Source of the DNA: Metaphire vulgaris
Taxonomy: Eukaryota; Annelida; Clitellata; Crassiclitellata; Megascolecidae
Length of the DNA: 64,000 bases
Assembly: GCA_018105865.1 (NCBI GenBank)
Contig: CM030834.1
Span: 14,758,719 to 14,822,718, forward strand
Reading direction: 5' to 3'
Each line of letters opens with the position of its first letter. Within the stretch, counting starts at the first letter, position 1. The position numbers and the translations under genes are program-made. Of this stretch, positions 35,009 to 48,800 are shown one piece after another. The notes beneath the pieces are model-generated. The model searched no databases. It saw only the letters and a list, made by a program, of their open reading frames with translations, and had not been told where the DNA came from.

Positions 35009-35451
35009 TAGTGCTGTTCAACGATTAATTTATTTAATTGCGATTAATCATGGGTTTAAATTATTAATCAAGATTAATCACGATTTTTCTTTTATTATTA
35101 CTTATTAATCGCAATTTTTCAATCGCATTTTCTTTAGCATTGTTATTCTGGTCCTGAAGCAGTAATTAAATTGAAATAAACAATGCACCAGTTGCAGAAC
35201 AGACTTTCAGAATTTCAACCAGTGACCACGCATAACATATTATAGCACATGCATCATCCATTACAGCCAACTTTAAGCAAAAACTCGCGACATTATCACT
35301 TTCAAGATCAGTTTTTAAAAAGTTTCTTTAGAGAAATATGAGGTGATTAATTATGATGCGATTAATTTTGTAATCACGATTAAAAAAATTAATCGCGATT
35401 AACAGATTAACGCGTTAATCGTGCGTTAATCGAGATTAAAGGACAGCACTA
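35009..35451. mobile_element. MITE rich in ATTAATCG motifs, 8-bp target duplication
   Basis: Ends TAGTGCTGTTCAACG and GGACAGCACTA are inverted. A perfect 8-bp duplication ATAATGAT flanks it (35001-35008 and 35452-35459). Subterminal regions repeat GATTAATC / CGATTAA in both orientations. It is hAT-like by duplication length. Confidence 0.88.
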
Positions 35452-35459
35452 ATAATGAT

Positions 35460-35968
35460 GTATAATTATTACTTTACTTTTTTTCTTTATAACTTTGTTA
35501 CATGTGTTTGTGCCATGCTTATTGAGTTGGGAAAAGTAAAGGATTTGATTTGATTTTAAAATGTTGGAATTCGGAATTATTTCAGGCTTACAAGAAAGCT
35601 GAATACAATGCCCAAAAATAAAGCAATTATGTCGATGATGAAGAAATGGCCTGCAATTTAGCATTCAAAGCATGCAGTAAAAAGGTGACTTTAGGTGAAG
35701 TTGAAAAGTAGTCAGATAAGACCAGAGATGGCAATGATTACCCAAAATGACCAATGGTGGTGTGTGGGTTAAGAGTGACAATAATTGAATTCTGCTGTAC
35801 AGAATACTGATTTTGACTCTTTTGTGTTTTTTGCATTTTTATTTTTCATTTTCATATTTATGCTGCTGTATATTTTCAATAAGAGCTTTTAATTGCAGTT
35901 ATTGGAAAGTGAGTCATTTATGTGCAGCATTGCAATTTTTAATAGTTTTATTCAACTGGCCTGCTGGT
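35460..35968 (+). promoter_or_regulatory. Upstream region of the LRRFIP gene
   Basis: The frame upstream of the LRRFIP Met is open for about 50 codons but encodes hydrophobic residues unlike the family. An acceptor-like TTTTAATTGCAG lies near 35899, so a 5' UTR intron is possible. No TATA or CpG-rich core is clear. Confidence 0.3.
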
Positions 35969-36889
35969 ATGACGTCACCAAACAAGAGACGAAGCATTGG
36001 TGGACATCATCAGTTGTCAGTGGAAGATCAGGCACTGAATATGATAGCTCAGGAGGTAAAAGGGATTAAATTTGGCAACATTTAATTGCTATTATGGTAA
36101 TTGAATCTCAGAGTGTAGCGACTAATGTTTTACGACAGAGCAAAATTACTGAGCAAGTGATGTGTGAAATTGATAGAAATATGGATTGCCCCCAGTTTCA
36201 TATGTTTCTTGTATAAGCATAAGATATATGCATGTAAGTGCTTGGTAGCACTTGAATGCAGGTGGCATGTATGATGTATATAAATAATTTGTTTGCGTTA
36301 TGATACACTACGTAGTTTAATAGAGAGAATTAAGTATTAAGTAAACGTTCAGGTTATTGTGGTGACTCGTCCACAGGTGGACTACGTGAGCACATTACAG
36401 AGAATGGCAACCTTTTGTTAGTATTTTGCATAAGTTGGTGTTCTAATTCATTCAGCTACCAAATATCTTAGCAACTGCCTGAGTGTGTCATAGTTAAACT
36501 ACGGTAGATACAGTAGGCCGGAGCTGTTTAGGGGAGTTTAGGTTTTAGTTAGCATCTGGAAGGTTCATAGACCCTCACACATTCAATACAATGACTTATG
36601 TAGCACCTTTACAGCCACAATAATTAATTTTGTTGGTCTTCTGCATGCCGTTGATAATTTTATTGCATGTCACTTCTGGCACACATGCCGTAATTTGCTG
36701 ATGCCTGTTTTAATGCTGCATCAGGCTGAAAATGACTTGATGAAAATGGTAGTTTGTTAAATTCCATATTTGACATTTATTTCATGACCTACATCATTTT
36801 AGGCAGAGACTCGAGAAGCGAAATCAAATGCAGTTTTAGCTGAAGCTCGGAAGATTCGCTCAGACGAACTAGAACGCATTCGTAAAGAG
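35969..36889 (+). CDS. LRRFIP: LRRFIP exons 1-2, conserved N-terminal helix
   Basis: Exons 35969-36055 and 36803-36889, both 87 nt and phase 0, encode residues 1-58. The start MTSPNKRRSIGGHHQ parallels the short basic starts of vertebrate LRRFIP proteins, followed by the diagnostic ED.AL..IA.EAE pattern. Confidence 0.92.
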
Positions 36890-39800
36890 GTATGAAACAG
36901 TTAAATAAAAGTTTCCCTAGAGTCCTGTAAACTGTTGTCAGTGGCATTGTATATTATTGCTTGATATTTTTGGTGACTCTCCTTTTTTCAAAAATCATAT
37001 AAACAGGATCAATTTTAAGTCTGCTCAGAAAATGTTAGATGCCAAAAGCTTTGATATAGTTTAATTCAAGACGGGGAGCTAGTCATAGCAATTTCAACTG
37101 AAAATATTCATTTACTGCAGTAAAATTCTGCATGTATGTGCTCGTCTTCCTTACAGTGGGCTTAGTATTTTTGTCGAATCAATTACGTATAAAATGAAGG
37201 CTTCTGTTTTGCTACCTGCTGTTGACCATGACTAGTTGATATTGAAAACTTCAGTGATTTCTAAAAAGTTGAATAAAATTTCTATAACAATTTCTGCATA
37301 AGTTAAGGGTTGTGTTTGGAAATCTTCAGAAAGGAGAAGATTCCGAAGAAAATGTTGATTCTGAAGATGTTCCAGAACCTGAAGAACCAAAGGAAACAAA
37401 AGAAATTAAAGTAATTTGGAATATTTTGATGCCTGTGTTGATGACTTTAATTAATTTTGCTCATGTGTCTATGAAATGTGAGAGGCAAATTTTGTAAAGG
37501 TAGGTCCCGTACTCGAGTTAAGTGTTGGGTCCCGGCGCTTATCTCCAGCCTGGGCAATCAGCGACATAGGTGGTATAGGTGACCGGAAGATTCGGTACCG
37601 GAAGATTCGGGACGGAAGATTCGGGACGGAAGATTCGGTACCGGAAAATTCGGTACCGGTCACGGAAGATTCGGTACCGTTGGGTGCGCGGGGCCCGCTG
37701 GGGCTCATGCCACCTTATTGCCCCCGTGGGGTGGGCGGATAAGACCGTTCTAACGCGGGGGAGGGAAATAACGGCGAGCTACGATAGTAATCGCACAGCG
37801 GGTGGGAGCGGTCCGGGAGCCGTTGAATCGGGTCAATTTTCCCTACGGAAACGGTCTAGCTTAAACCCTGCCTTGCTTTACTTGTAAAACGTACTACCCA
37901 GTCTACGGTAGCATATCTATCTATTTTGGGCCTTTTCTAGAAGGTCGCATTAGACAGCTCAAGTTCCCTGCACGTATTGCGAGTTTAAAATCTGTTTACA
38001 TCCATTAAGTCGATGAGAGGAGTAAAAGCGCGCCTGAACGTCGGGTGTCAGCTAATGACGAGCAACAGTTAAAGCGGACAAATACCAGCAGCAGGTGAAG
38101 CGTCATCTTATGTGTATGTCGAACCGGTACCGAATTATCCGGTACAGAATCTTCCGGTACCGAATCTTCCACAAGTAAAGTTTTGGTACCGAATTCTCCG
38201 GTACCGAATCTTCCGCTACCGAATGTTCCGGGAACCGGTGGTATAAGCCATTAATCTGGTATAGGTTGCCATTGCTTTCCTCAGACCCACGTTTTACCTC
38301 GTAACTTAACGCTGCTCCTATTTTACCACCGCCCTCTAGCGAGTTAGACTGAGTCGACCTTAGGGCTCCTGCAGGAACTGAACCGCGACCTTCTTCTCCA
38401 TCGTCCAGCATTGTTACCACTCTTCTAACTTCCCGCCCCAGCAAATTTTGTATGTAGCAATATTTACTGTTCAGCCTGCCATTTGTGTAAATTGACCCTG
38501 AATTTAACTTTTAATGCTTGTATTTTGAACGGAATTAAAGTTAAAATCTTAACTGTTGCATTTTACTTAATATATGTTGATACTGGCTAGTGTACTGATA
38601 TTGGTTAAGTTTAGTTACTGATTGAAATATTGATTGGGTAATACTTTTATATGCCACTAGAAAGATGCTCGCTTCGCTCACACTCGCTTTGCTCGCAGTG
38701 CAGGATAATACTAATCCAATACCTATACCTAATACCCAATCATTGAATTCATGCTGAACAACATTTCAATGATCGCCACCTAGCCGAGCTCTGCGCCACG
38801 TAATAATTACGCCTATGTACGTTAAAATCACGCAACTGTGGCCATTTGTGACGCTGTACACGTATTTTTTGTGTACGTTAAAATGTACGTTAAAATTGTG
38901 TAACTACCTCAGGCTGCGAACAATTGTTACCAATAGCAACGTCGTCGCACGCCCAGCCCTCTGACGCTGCAATGACTCGACTAAACCGTGTTAAACTACG
39001 ATTCTGCGAACAATTGTTACCAATAGCAACATCGTCTTCGAACATCGTCCACCAACGCATCGCGACGTAAGGACTAAACGGTCTACCAATAGTCAACGCT
39101 CGCCCTCCAACGCATCGCGACGTAAGGACTAAACGGTCTAAACCGTCTACCAATAGTCAACCAATCAGAACGCTTGAAGGTAACAGACAGACATACAGAT
39201 AAGGATCTTAATATGATAGATGGGCTGAGTTTATTTGATTTAATTAAAGTAATTTATCAACTGATTTGAAGAGTGCAAATACTGCCCCAGCAGATGAGAT
39301 CGCTCACTCAAAGTCTATCGAAGAATTACCAACTGATGTGGCACAGTGGAAAGTAAGTTGTGTTTGATAGTCACTGTAATAGTACTTGTAATGCCATTTG
39401 TATTTACACTGTGAGGCAATAAATTCATAAATCCCACAAACTTTTTAGTTTGGCTATAACTTTGTCAAATTTTGGCCAATCATGATGAAATTCGGTAGTC
39501 ATGTAGCTGAAACAACCCCCAATACACTATGTTCTTGTTGTTCGCAACACGTTTTATTTGTAACAAATGTATGTCACGAAGCAAAGCACCTCATAATTAT
39601 TCGTTTGCATGGTATAAATTTGGCAATAGTAATCATAGTGTTAGTGACAAATGTGCACAGACGAAAAAAGCACAATGAGTGGATGGCAGGAAGCATCTCC
39701 TGCAGCACCACATCATGGTTGTAGACATCATTCACTTTTATATCTGGCTCAATGAAGATGAAACTGGTGTAGCCCAGTTTGTATACAACAATGGAGACCA

Positions 39801-42800
39801 TTGCTGACTTTCTGAATGTTTAGTGTGTGCGAAGCAGTCTATCACCTGTAATGTCATGCTTCTTGACTGTAATTGGAGCATAAGTTCGATCATTTTGTAC
39901 GTTAACTGATGGTGTCATCATAAAGAATTCTGTCAGGCACATTATTTATGATGATCTGCATTTGAAGTGCCTGAAGAAGCACATTGTAACATTACAATGT
40001 GCTTTGTTTCGTGGCCTACAGTTGCTACACATAAAACATGCTGCAAACAGCCTGAACATAGATGTGTTGGGGGTTCTTCAGCTACATTCCTACCAATTTT
40101 TACCAAAATTGGTCAAACTTTGACAAAGTTATAGCCAAAATAAAAAGGGTACAGGATTTATTGGCTCATAGTGTAGCTTAATGTACTTGTCCTAGCCTGC
40201 CATTATTTTTTTTCAGGGGTGTCAAACTTATTGGTTGGTTTATTGGTTGGCTTATTTCCATCAAAACGTCATACCAGTTACATACATAACTTAAGTAAAT
40301 CAATCGTTCACATTAAACATTCATTAGAGCATGGAAAAAGAGCAGAGAATTATTCTAATGATATGTCATTATGATCATTGTAATCATTATAATGTTGGAA
40401 AGTAGATACCAAAAAAGAACAAAGTTCCTGCAGATAGGTATCTATAAGTAAAGTACTGTAAGTCAATAACCATAGAAAATGACAGAGGTATGGCATAAAC
40501 ATCTTGAATTCATGAAGTTTTGATTTCTTATATAAGAAAGTGTTTCCACAGATTTAGTTCTGGTTGCAAAGCAGAGCAAAATTAAACTTTTGCTACTCTC
40601 TTTTGTTAAGTTTTGTGACTTTAGATATTGAGTGTTATAGGTTAATTTTTTGAATTTAACATTTTCTTTATTCATTGGCAAAATTTTCTTTTTCCTTGGA
40701 TAGGAGATATTCCTTAGATGCAAAGCTCCCCACTGCTTTCCATCATGTACATGCTGTATGTGTGTGTTTGTGTGCATGTGTGTGTGTGCATGTTTATGCA
40801 TCTGTGTCTTTGTGTATATGCTTATAGAGTCATTCCGTGTCAATTCAACCAATTTTTCGGGAAGTTCCAGCTCGACCATCTCAAAAAATTATGAAATTTA
40901 CCACAAATGTTCCCCAAATATCCATCTGAAAGTTTGTAAAATGTTAGCCTGCTCTCTTGAGTAGTTTTTGAGATATTCAACTTTTATAGTACCTGGGGTG
41001 GGCCGTTTTTTGGCGTTTCGCGGCAGCTGCTTAAATTTCTCACAACTTCAGACCTCTATAACTTCAGAAATATAATAGCTTGGAGGCTGAAACTTTCTGG
41101 ACTTATTCACTACTAGTAGTATTTCATAAAACAAGAGTAAGACTTTGTCTTTTGGAAAAAGTATCCTCACTGTAGAGTCACAAAAATGGAAGAAAAAAAT
41201 TGCTCCATTCCTGATATTCAATGTTTAGCTCTCAATATGGAACCTTTCTCTTTATTTCAGAGTTGTAACTTTTATTCTGTAAACTGTCCAGTAGCTATAT
41301 TTTCTCTAATTGCAAACAGATGTCCCATACTGTTAATCCCTGAGTTTCTACAGGATCTAAAAATGTGTCAAAAGGCCTATGGCGACTTGGATTTGAGTGT
41401 AAAAATGGTCATGTGGGACAGGTGGTAGCTTAAAATTAAAGATGTCACTAAATAGAACACATTCAAAGCTATAATATATGCAAAATCTGTGATGGTACTT
41501 TTTCTTTAAGATTTTAAATAAATTTTTAAAGTTACGACTTTTTTTGAAATTTCGTAATTAATTAAAATCCAATTTTTCAAAGAATAATTAGTGCGAAGAA
41601 AAACAGGCATGGATACACAACCAACAGTGAAGCAAAAATTGTCAAATTACTCTAACCATTTGATATTTAATTTATACATTGTTAACCTAGGGCTAACAAA
41701 TTATCTGTATATGCAGATTTGCAGTTTGCACGTATCATGTTGTGATGACGAGTTTGTTTTAGAAAACAATTCAGTCCTGAAATTAACATAGTTGGAGAAT
41801 GGAAGCCACATTATAGCACTGATCATATTTTATTTGCAACCCTGATAAATCCTGCTTCCACAGCAGCTAAATCCTCTGCTGTTATCTGGTATGATCGTCC
41901 AATGGTTGTTAATGGTGCCGATATTTCACATAATACATGGGTATGCAGCACCCAGCAGACTGACGAGGTCATCGGTAGGATCGTGAAGGGCCATGTGGAT
42001 GCATGAACACAACCTCATAGTGATCATGTTCTTCTGACACAGAATGAATTGATCCAATCCACCAAAGTCCATCATAAAGGCTGCCAACATAGTTCCCAGG
42101 ATTCAGCAACGATTGTATTGCAACATAGTTGTCATGGCTGCTGCTGGAAACATAATGAGTTGCCACACTCCAGAAATTCTGCTTATTTGTAGTCCTCTGG
42201 CACAAGGAATGAAGGCATGATTTTCCCTTGTTACAGGAATCTTTGGATCCTAAGAAATCTGTCATTGGGTTCATGGCCAAGTACTTCAAATTTTTCCAAG
42301 CTCACCAATATAAACTTGATGCCTGTAAAGTTCTGCAGGCACCACTGGTACAAATCACAAGGTAAAAGAATAAAACCTGCAGTGATGGCCTGTAGACTTG
42401 CCCATGCAACTTCACGTTTCACTGTCCCCCTATGGTATCGGAAGAACTTTTCCCATGGGATGTGGTAAAAAAGTGCCATTCTGCAGCTATGCCAAAGTCT
42501 TCACAGTGCATCATTAGGTTACTGAAGTTCTTGTAATTCTTATATTGACTTGCAGCACCATCACTAAAATAATAGATTTTTGTCACTGCTGGCACCATGT
42601 CTTTTATGTAACTGATTACCTTCTGCTGAAATGCATGCACAGTCACTGTATCATGATGCAATCTATTACTGATAATGCACAGGCTTGTGCATTTCAGTAT
42701 GTCATTGTGAATGTGATACACACAAATCAAGAAGGATTATTTCATGTTGTGTTAACATTGACTTCAATGACCTTAGATATCATGCTTGCTTTCTTGCAAT

Positions 42801-45800
42801 ATAATGATGACTAGCAAGTTTCTCAGTCTTCTGCACCAACAATTTGATGAATTCAGGTAATGGTTTGGTGTGAGTGTGCAGAGTTGTTCTAACAGTAGTT
42901 TCCCATTGTTTGTATAGTATCATTTCTGTGCTGTCTTCATCAGAATTACATTTTTCATGCAGATAGCAACACAGATTGGCAGGTCCTGAACAATTTTCAC
43001 AACTGTGTAGCATGCAATTCTTGCTTTCCACTGAGCAAACTAGCTGTACTATCAGGTCATGGTAAGTGATCTTAGAAAAGGCAATGTATTGGGTAGGTCA
43101 GCCAGCATCATCTTAACATTCTGATGTGCAAACACAAGCACTGTGAATACCTTTGGCCCCTACTGTCACACATTCTTTTGGCCTTAAATCACAAAATTTG
43201 CTTAGTCCAACCTTTACTCCAGGATATCTTTTTAAAACTCATTGTGCAATTCATTCAAGTTGATTAGCAACAGTCTACTCTGCATGTGAACTCTTTTGTT
43301 ACCATCTCTGACAGAAACAAAGTTTTTGGCGCCAGGCATAACTCTACTCACATCATCTTCATAATAGAATTCTTTCACAAGTGTCACTCTCATTGCCTTT
43401 ACCTTGAGCAGAAGTGACAGTTGGCAATATTCTCTGTTCTTTCTGGTTGTGTATCCATGCCTGTTTTTCTTCGCACTAATTATTCTTTGAAAAATTGGAT
43501 TTTAAATAATTACGAAATTTAAAAAAAGTCGTAACTTTAAAAATTTATTTAAAATCTTAAAGAAAAAGTACCATCACAGATTTTGCATATATTATAGCTT
43601 TGAATGTGTTCTATTTAGTGACATCTTTAATTTTAAGCTACCACCTGTCCCACATGACCATTTTTACACTCAAATCCAAGTCGCCATAGGCCTTTTGACA
43701 CATTTTTAGATCCTGTAGAAACTCAGGGATTAACAGTATGGGAAATCTGTTTGCAATTAGAGAAAATATAGCTACTGGACAGTTTACAGAATAAAAGTTA
43801 CAACTCTGAAATAAAGAGAAAGGTTCCATATTGAGAGCTAAACATTGAATATCAGGAATGGAGCAATTTTTTTCTTCCATTTTTGTGACTCTGCAGTGAG
43901 GACACTTTTTCCAAAAGACAAAGTCTTACTCTTGTTTTATGAAATACTACTAGTAGTGAATAAGTTCAGAAAGTTTCAGCCTCCTAGCTATTATATTTCT
44001 GATGTTATAGAGGTCTGAAGTTGTGAGAAATTTTAGCGGCTGCCGCGAAACGCCAAAAAACGGCCCACCCCCGGTAATATAAAAGTTGAATATCTCAAAA
44101 ACTACTCAAGAGAGCAGGCTAAAATTTTACAATCTTTCAGATGGATGTTTGGGAACATTTGTGGTAAATTTCATAATTTTTTGAGATGGTCGAGCTGGGA
44201 CCATTGGTTGAATTGACACGGAATGACTCTATAACTATTGTGATGATATGGTTTCAGTTGAAGTTTGATGAACTGGAGATGAAGTATAAAAAGGTGATGA
44301 TGAGCAGTGCACAGCTTGACAATGAGAAGCATTCTCATCAATACCAGATTGAGCTTCTCAAGGATCAAGTGAGTGATCTAGAAGAGGAGCAGACTGAATT
44401 GAAGCGAAAGTTTCAGCACGTTTCCCAGGTAGGAGTTCAAAATTAAACTTTTGTTAATCAAAAATTTAATTCTGTGAGGCTGTATCTTGATCTATGTAAG
44501 TAGGCAGTTTCTTTTCTTAGATCTTCTAATGTATGAACTGAAGTTTACTGGTAGATGTTTATTGCAAATATTTTTATTTATTTTTTTAATAAAAGGAGTT
44601 GACCGTAAAATCAAGTATGCTTGAAGAAACTACAGCAAGGCAACAACAGTTTGAAAAGGAATTACAGGAGTGGGACAGTTTGATCAAGGTAATACTATTT
44701 ATTAACTTTCACCCGTAGACTCCATGCCCGTGGGGTCCAGTACTGGTCCCTTTTTTGTGGCCATCATCTCATAGGTGGCTAAGCCATTCATCGGCGGACG
44801 TTGGCCTACTTTTTTCACCAAACCTTTGGTTACTTTCGCAATGTTGCCTTTGCTACTCAGATTGATGTTACTACCGCCCTCTGGCGAATAAGGCTGAGTC
44901 GACCATAGGGACTCCTTTGGGGATTGAGCCCGTTTCGTCGGCGCGTCTACCCAATGTGTAACCACTTCTGCCATCTTCCTGCTTATAATTATTCTGATGA
45001 TTATTAGGCACCACAGTTTACAACGGGAAATTTCTGCAGGCCTCTGCATAATTCCACAACTCACTGCAATGAATTTTCCTGATTGCATGGCTCTCCCTGG
45101 CTTCCTTATTTATTAAGTAAATTGAGAACATTTAGGATTATTTAAAGTATGAAAGTCGTTCAGTCTGTGTATATCAAATGTTACATTTATTAATGATGCT
45201 ACTCATCATCAACCCTAAACACAGCATTTGACTGTGTGACTTTATTTGTGACTTTATTATTACTATACTGCTAAACAAAAATATATGAGATGAAATGTCT
45301 TCCAGTTTAAAGTGTAATTTGGAACATAAATCAGTCATTTGAATTATTATAAAAAAAACTGAACTATATGTTTTGAAGCTGTCATTTGAGAAATTCTATC
45401 ACAGCAAGCTTAACCTCTTTAGCGTTTGCCCCGAGCCCAGGACGTCCAAGATGGCGCCGCCTTATATGTTAGCCCCGAGTCCAGTTCGTCATGAACTTCA
45501 CAGACCCGTATCTATATGTTTGCCCCGAGCTGAGCACGTCAAAAGCGATCTAGGCATTTATTGACATATTCTGCGTTCAATGGCGCGCCGGGAGCCAGTC
45601 TATTCCTAAAAATAGAATCGTAGTTGAGGCTGGAAGAGAGGGGGGTCGTTGTTGTTGAAAAGATGGCGTCGAGAAAGAGGTTAGCGGCGGCTGAAGCTTT
45701 GGAAATGGTCATGGAATCGCCGAATCGGACGATGATCTCTCCGACCAAGAAGACACCGACGATGATGTTATGCGGAGCGGTGACGAGCGGTCCTCGGAAG

Positions 45801-48800
45801 ACGAAAGTTCGGGGACAGCGGCGAGACGGAGGGGTACGAGGTAGGCAGGAGTTCCAATGGGACGTTCACTGGGGAGTCAGATATGAAGGTCGACATTCCT
45901 CCCACCAAATCCCCCATGGATTACTTCAAGTTATTTTTTACCACGGAAATACTTGGGGTAATGCTGTTGGAAACTAACAGGAGGGCAGCACAATTGCAGC
46001 AAGTAACCTTGGCCAGGCACTCAAGGTTGCTCAAATGGGAGGACGTGGGTATGGATGAGCTGCTAGTTTTCCTGTCTTTGATTATCTACCATAGGACCGA
46101 TCTACATAATTTTTGAACTGATCTGTTCCAAAGACACCCACCTACAACTGTACTGCTGAACCTAGGGGGGTCACCACTGAAAAATTTCTTTTATTGACCT
46201 TAGAAGAAAATTTTTGGCAGGGGGTCATATTTTGGCCTGTAGAGTGGGCCAAACCCCAAATTTTCTTTTTTTTGGCACGGATGGATGGTAAGTACAATAA
46301 AATGCTAAACAATGATGCAAACCACATCCTTGTAGCTTCTATATAGCCTGCAAAGTAAGGTGTTTCAGATTTGAGATTCTCGCAAAAAAATGTCACTTCT
46401 CCGAGCAACGGGTGCCTGGTGTAGAAACACCATAACTCCCCAAATTGGGTCCCATCTTCAAAATTTTTGAACTAATCTGTTCCAAAGACACCAACCTACA
46501 ACTTTGCCGCTGAACCTAGGGGTCACCGCTGAAAAAAAAAATTTATTGACCTTTGAACGTATTTTTTTGGGAGGAGGTCATATTTTGGTCTGTAGGGTGG
46601 ACCCAACCCCCCCGAAATTTCTTTTTGGCACGGATGGATGGTAAGTACAATAAAAATGCTAAACAATGATGCAAACCACATCTTTGTAGCTTCTATATAG
46701 CCTGAAATATAGTAAGTTTAAAAAGTACATGTTAACAGTTCAAAATAACGTTATTCTCCAAAATTAATAACACACATTGGTAACGTCTTGGAAAATTTTA
46801 TTACACGCTAAAGGGGTTAAGATTGACCCATATTTTGAAACAATACTGGAAGGTCCTTGCCTGAGCTGCCAGTTTTGTCAGACGACTCTCCACTGCATGC
46901 GAGAATACTACGACGTCCTTGATCACTTCCTGATTTGTGGTGACATCCTGCCATTTGTGGACTGATGCTGTGATATTTATGGGCTGCCTTTTAGGCACAG
47001 CGCCTGCATTGATATCAGCTTTGCACTTTTCTGAATTTTTCTGAATGGCACTTCTTTCACTGTAAATTATCTGCTATTATCTGACTGCAAATGTGGTCAA
47101 TGGTTTTGTTGCAAATCATACATATCAGCAGATCTCCATCTACACCAAACATTTGAGAATCAAACTCTGTTACACGACTGGTTAGAGTCACGTGAACTCC
47201 AGTTTTCAAGCCTGACTCGTTTGTTACTCGAGAGTTCGTGTACTAGGCCTACATGCGACACAGAGGGCCAGTGTTTGAGAACGAGAAATGGATCCTTATG
47301 TTATCCGCCAGTGTACAAATTTGTCAGTTCGAACTAGTTCAAACAGCTATCAATGTCTAAATCTGTCAATAATACAATGACTGTTAAACAATGCAAAACC
47401 AATGAATATACGTCAATAGTTATATAATTGCTAAGTAAACAGGAAGCATGTTACTAATTGTGTCAAGGGTCATGTGACCAGTGTTATTGCTAATCTTGGG
47501 CCAGTATTGAACCCTGGAAATTCTGTGGAAACATGGAAATTTCGCAGAAAAGAGAAAATTCCTCTGCTTGGCTCAAAACTCTGCAGTCTGTGAAAAACTG
47601 TGGTCCTTATTAATTATATTATCACTTGCATTTTGACTAACATGTCAGGAAGGTGCCTTTTAATGTAGCAGGTTTTTGTAGGTATCTTTGCCTTTAGAGT
47701 TGATTGGCTTTTTTATAATAGTTTCTTTTTATTATGGTCCTGCATGATATGATGTATAGGTGTTGTTTGGGAATATTGCGTAAGATTATGCTTGCCAGTT
47801 TACTTTTAACTTATTTCTTGGTTAGTTGGAATTCACAGATGTGATGATTAGAATCCTATAGTAATGAACTATGTTGCACCAGAAATTTGGCTATGACAGC
47901 TGAGGGATGTAAGTTCCCCCTATCGTCATAACTTAATTAAAGTGAAGTCAAATGTGATGGAATTGGGACGTGATTAATGAGATCGGCAGGTCCTGTGTGA
48001 TCAATCATAATGAGACATGTAATTCTAATGTTCAGTATGTCAGTCTTTGTCTGGCTAAAAACTGTAATTTAAAAAATGAGCATTGTTAGTAAGTAGTTAT
48101 TAGTTGCATGATGTGCAAATGAATTTTAGGCTAATGGGTTGATGGTTGTGTCAGTGGCCAATCAGAATGCCGATGGTGATAAAATAAATAACGAAAATCT
48201 ACAGAAATCTCTTAACTTCTCATCTGCATTGCTGTCTGCCGATTGCCTTCAGGTCCTGTCACAGTTTGAGGGACACTCTTTAGGTGGGTTATGATCTTGG
48301 CTTTTAAGAATAACTTCATTGAACTTATTTACGATTTACCAGATATTGACTTAACAATGCACCAGAGATGGGCACAATTAGACAAAAATCTAATCAATTA
48401 GAATTAGAATTAGTTGCTTTTAGCACCTAATTGATTAGCATTAGAATTAGTTCTGGACTTTGTTCAATTAATTAGAATTAGCATTAGCTGCTGTCTAATC
48501 AATTAGAATTACAATTAGATTGTCGATGTTCGCGATACAGTTGACACACCACGCAAAACACAGTTTTAAAATACTAATTTAATATCTGCAGTAATTGCAT
48601 GCAGCTGCAAATGGTTGGAAATGGCTGGCATTTCCAGTTGTCAACAGCAATCACACAAAACAATCTATCAGCTGTAAGTTTTTCCTTGCTAATGCTACCA
48701 TGATCATCTCAGCGTTATACTATGAGCATGCGTTTCAACATTATTCTCAGGCTGCCTCGGATGGCTAATTGTCATGTAATTAAAAATAATTAGAATTAGC

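Larger units (their letters stand above)
40822..44234. mobile_element. DNA transposon with about 800-bp terminal inverted repeats
   Basis: The left arm opens TTATAGAGTCATTCCGTGTC at 40822 and the right arm is its inverse at 44234. Similarity continues about 800 bp inward (to about 41624 and 43443). The middle holds a decayed minus-strand protein (pseudogene entry). A palindromic TTATA at each edge hides the exact target duplication, possibly TATA. It lies in LRRFIP intron 4 and ends 23 nt before exon 5, so the acceptor's pyrimidine tract abuts the element. Confidence 0.85.
45414..46816 (+). mobile_element. piggyBac-type transposon, internally deleted, 1.4 kb
   Basis: TTAA flanks both ends (45410-45413 and 46817-46820). 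Ends CCTCTTTAGCGTTTG and CACGCTAAAGGGG are inverted. The left part encodes a broken piggyBac transposase N-terminus; the right part (46112-46700) is a tandem duplication of about 350 bp. The catalytic half is missing. Confidence 0.88.

Noticed and set aside
40463..40879. A 138-codon minus-strand frame in LRRFIP intron 4
   Set aside because: It contains a CA/TG-repeat stretch coding for alternating His and Thr, and shows no domain.
44702..45088. A 128-codon minus-strand frame as a gene
   Set aside because: It overlaps a SINE-like repeat seen elsewhere in the window and has no family likeness.
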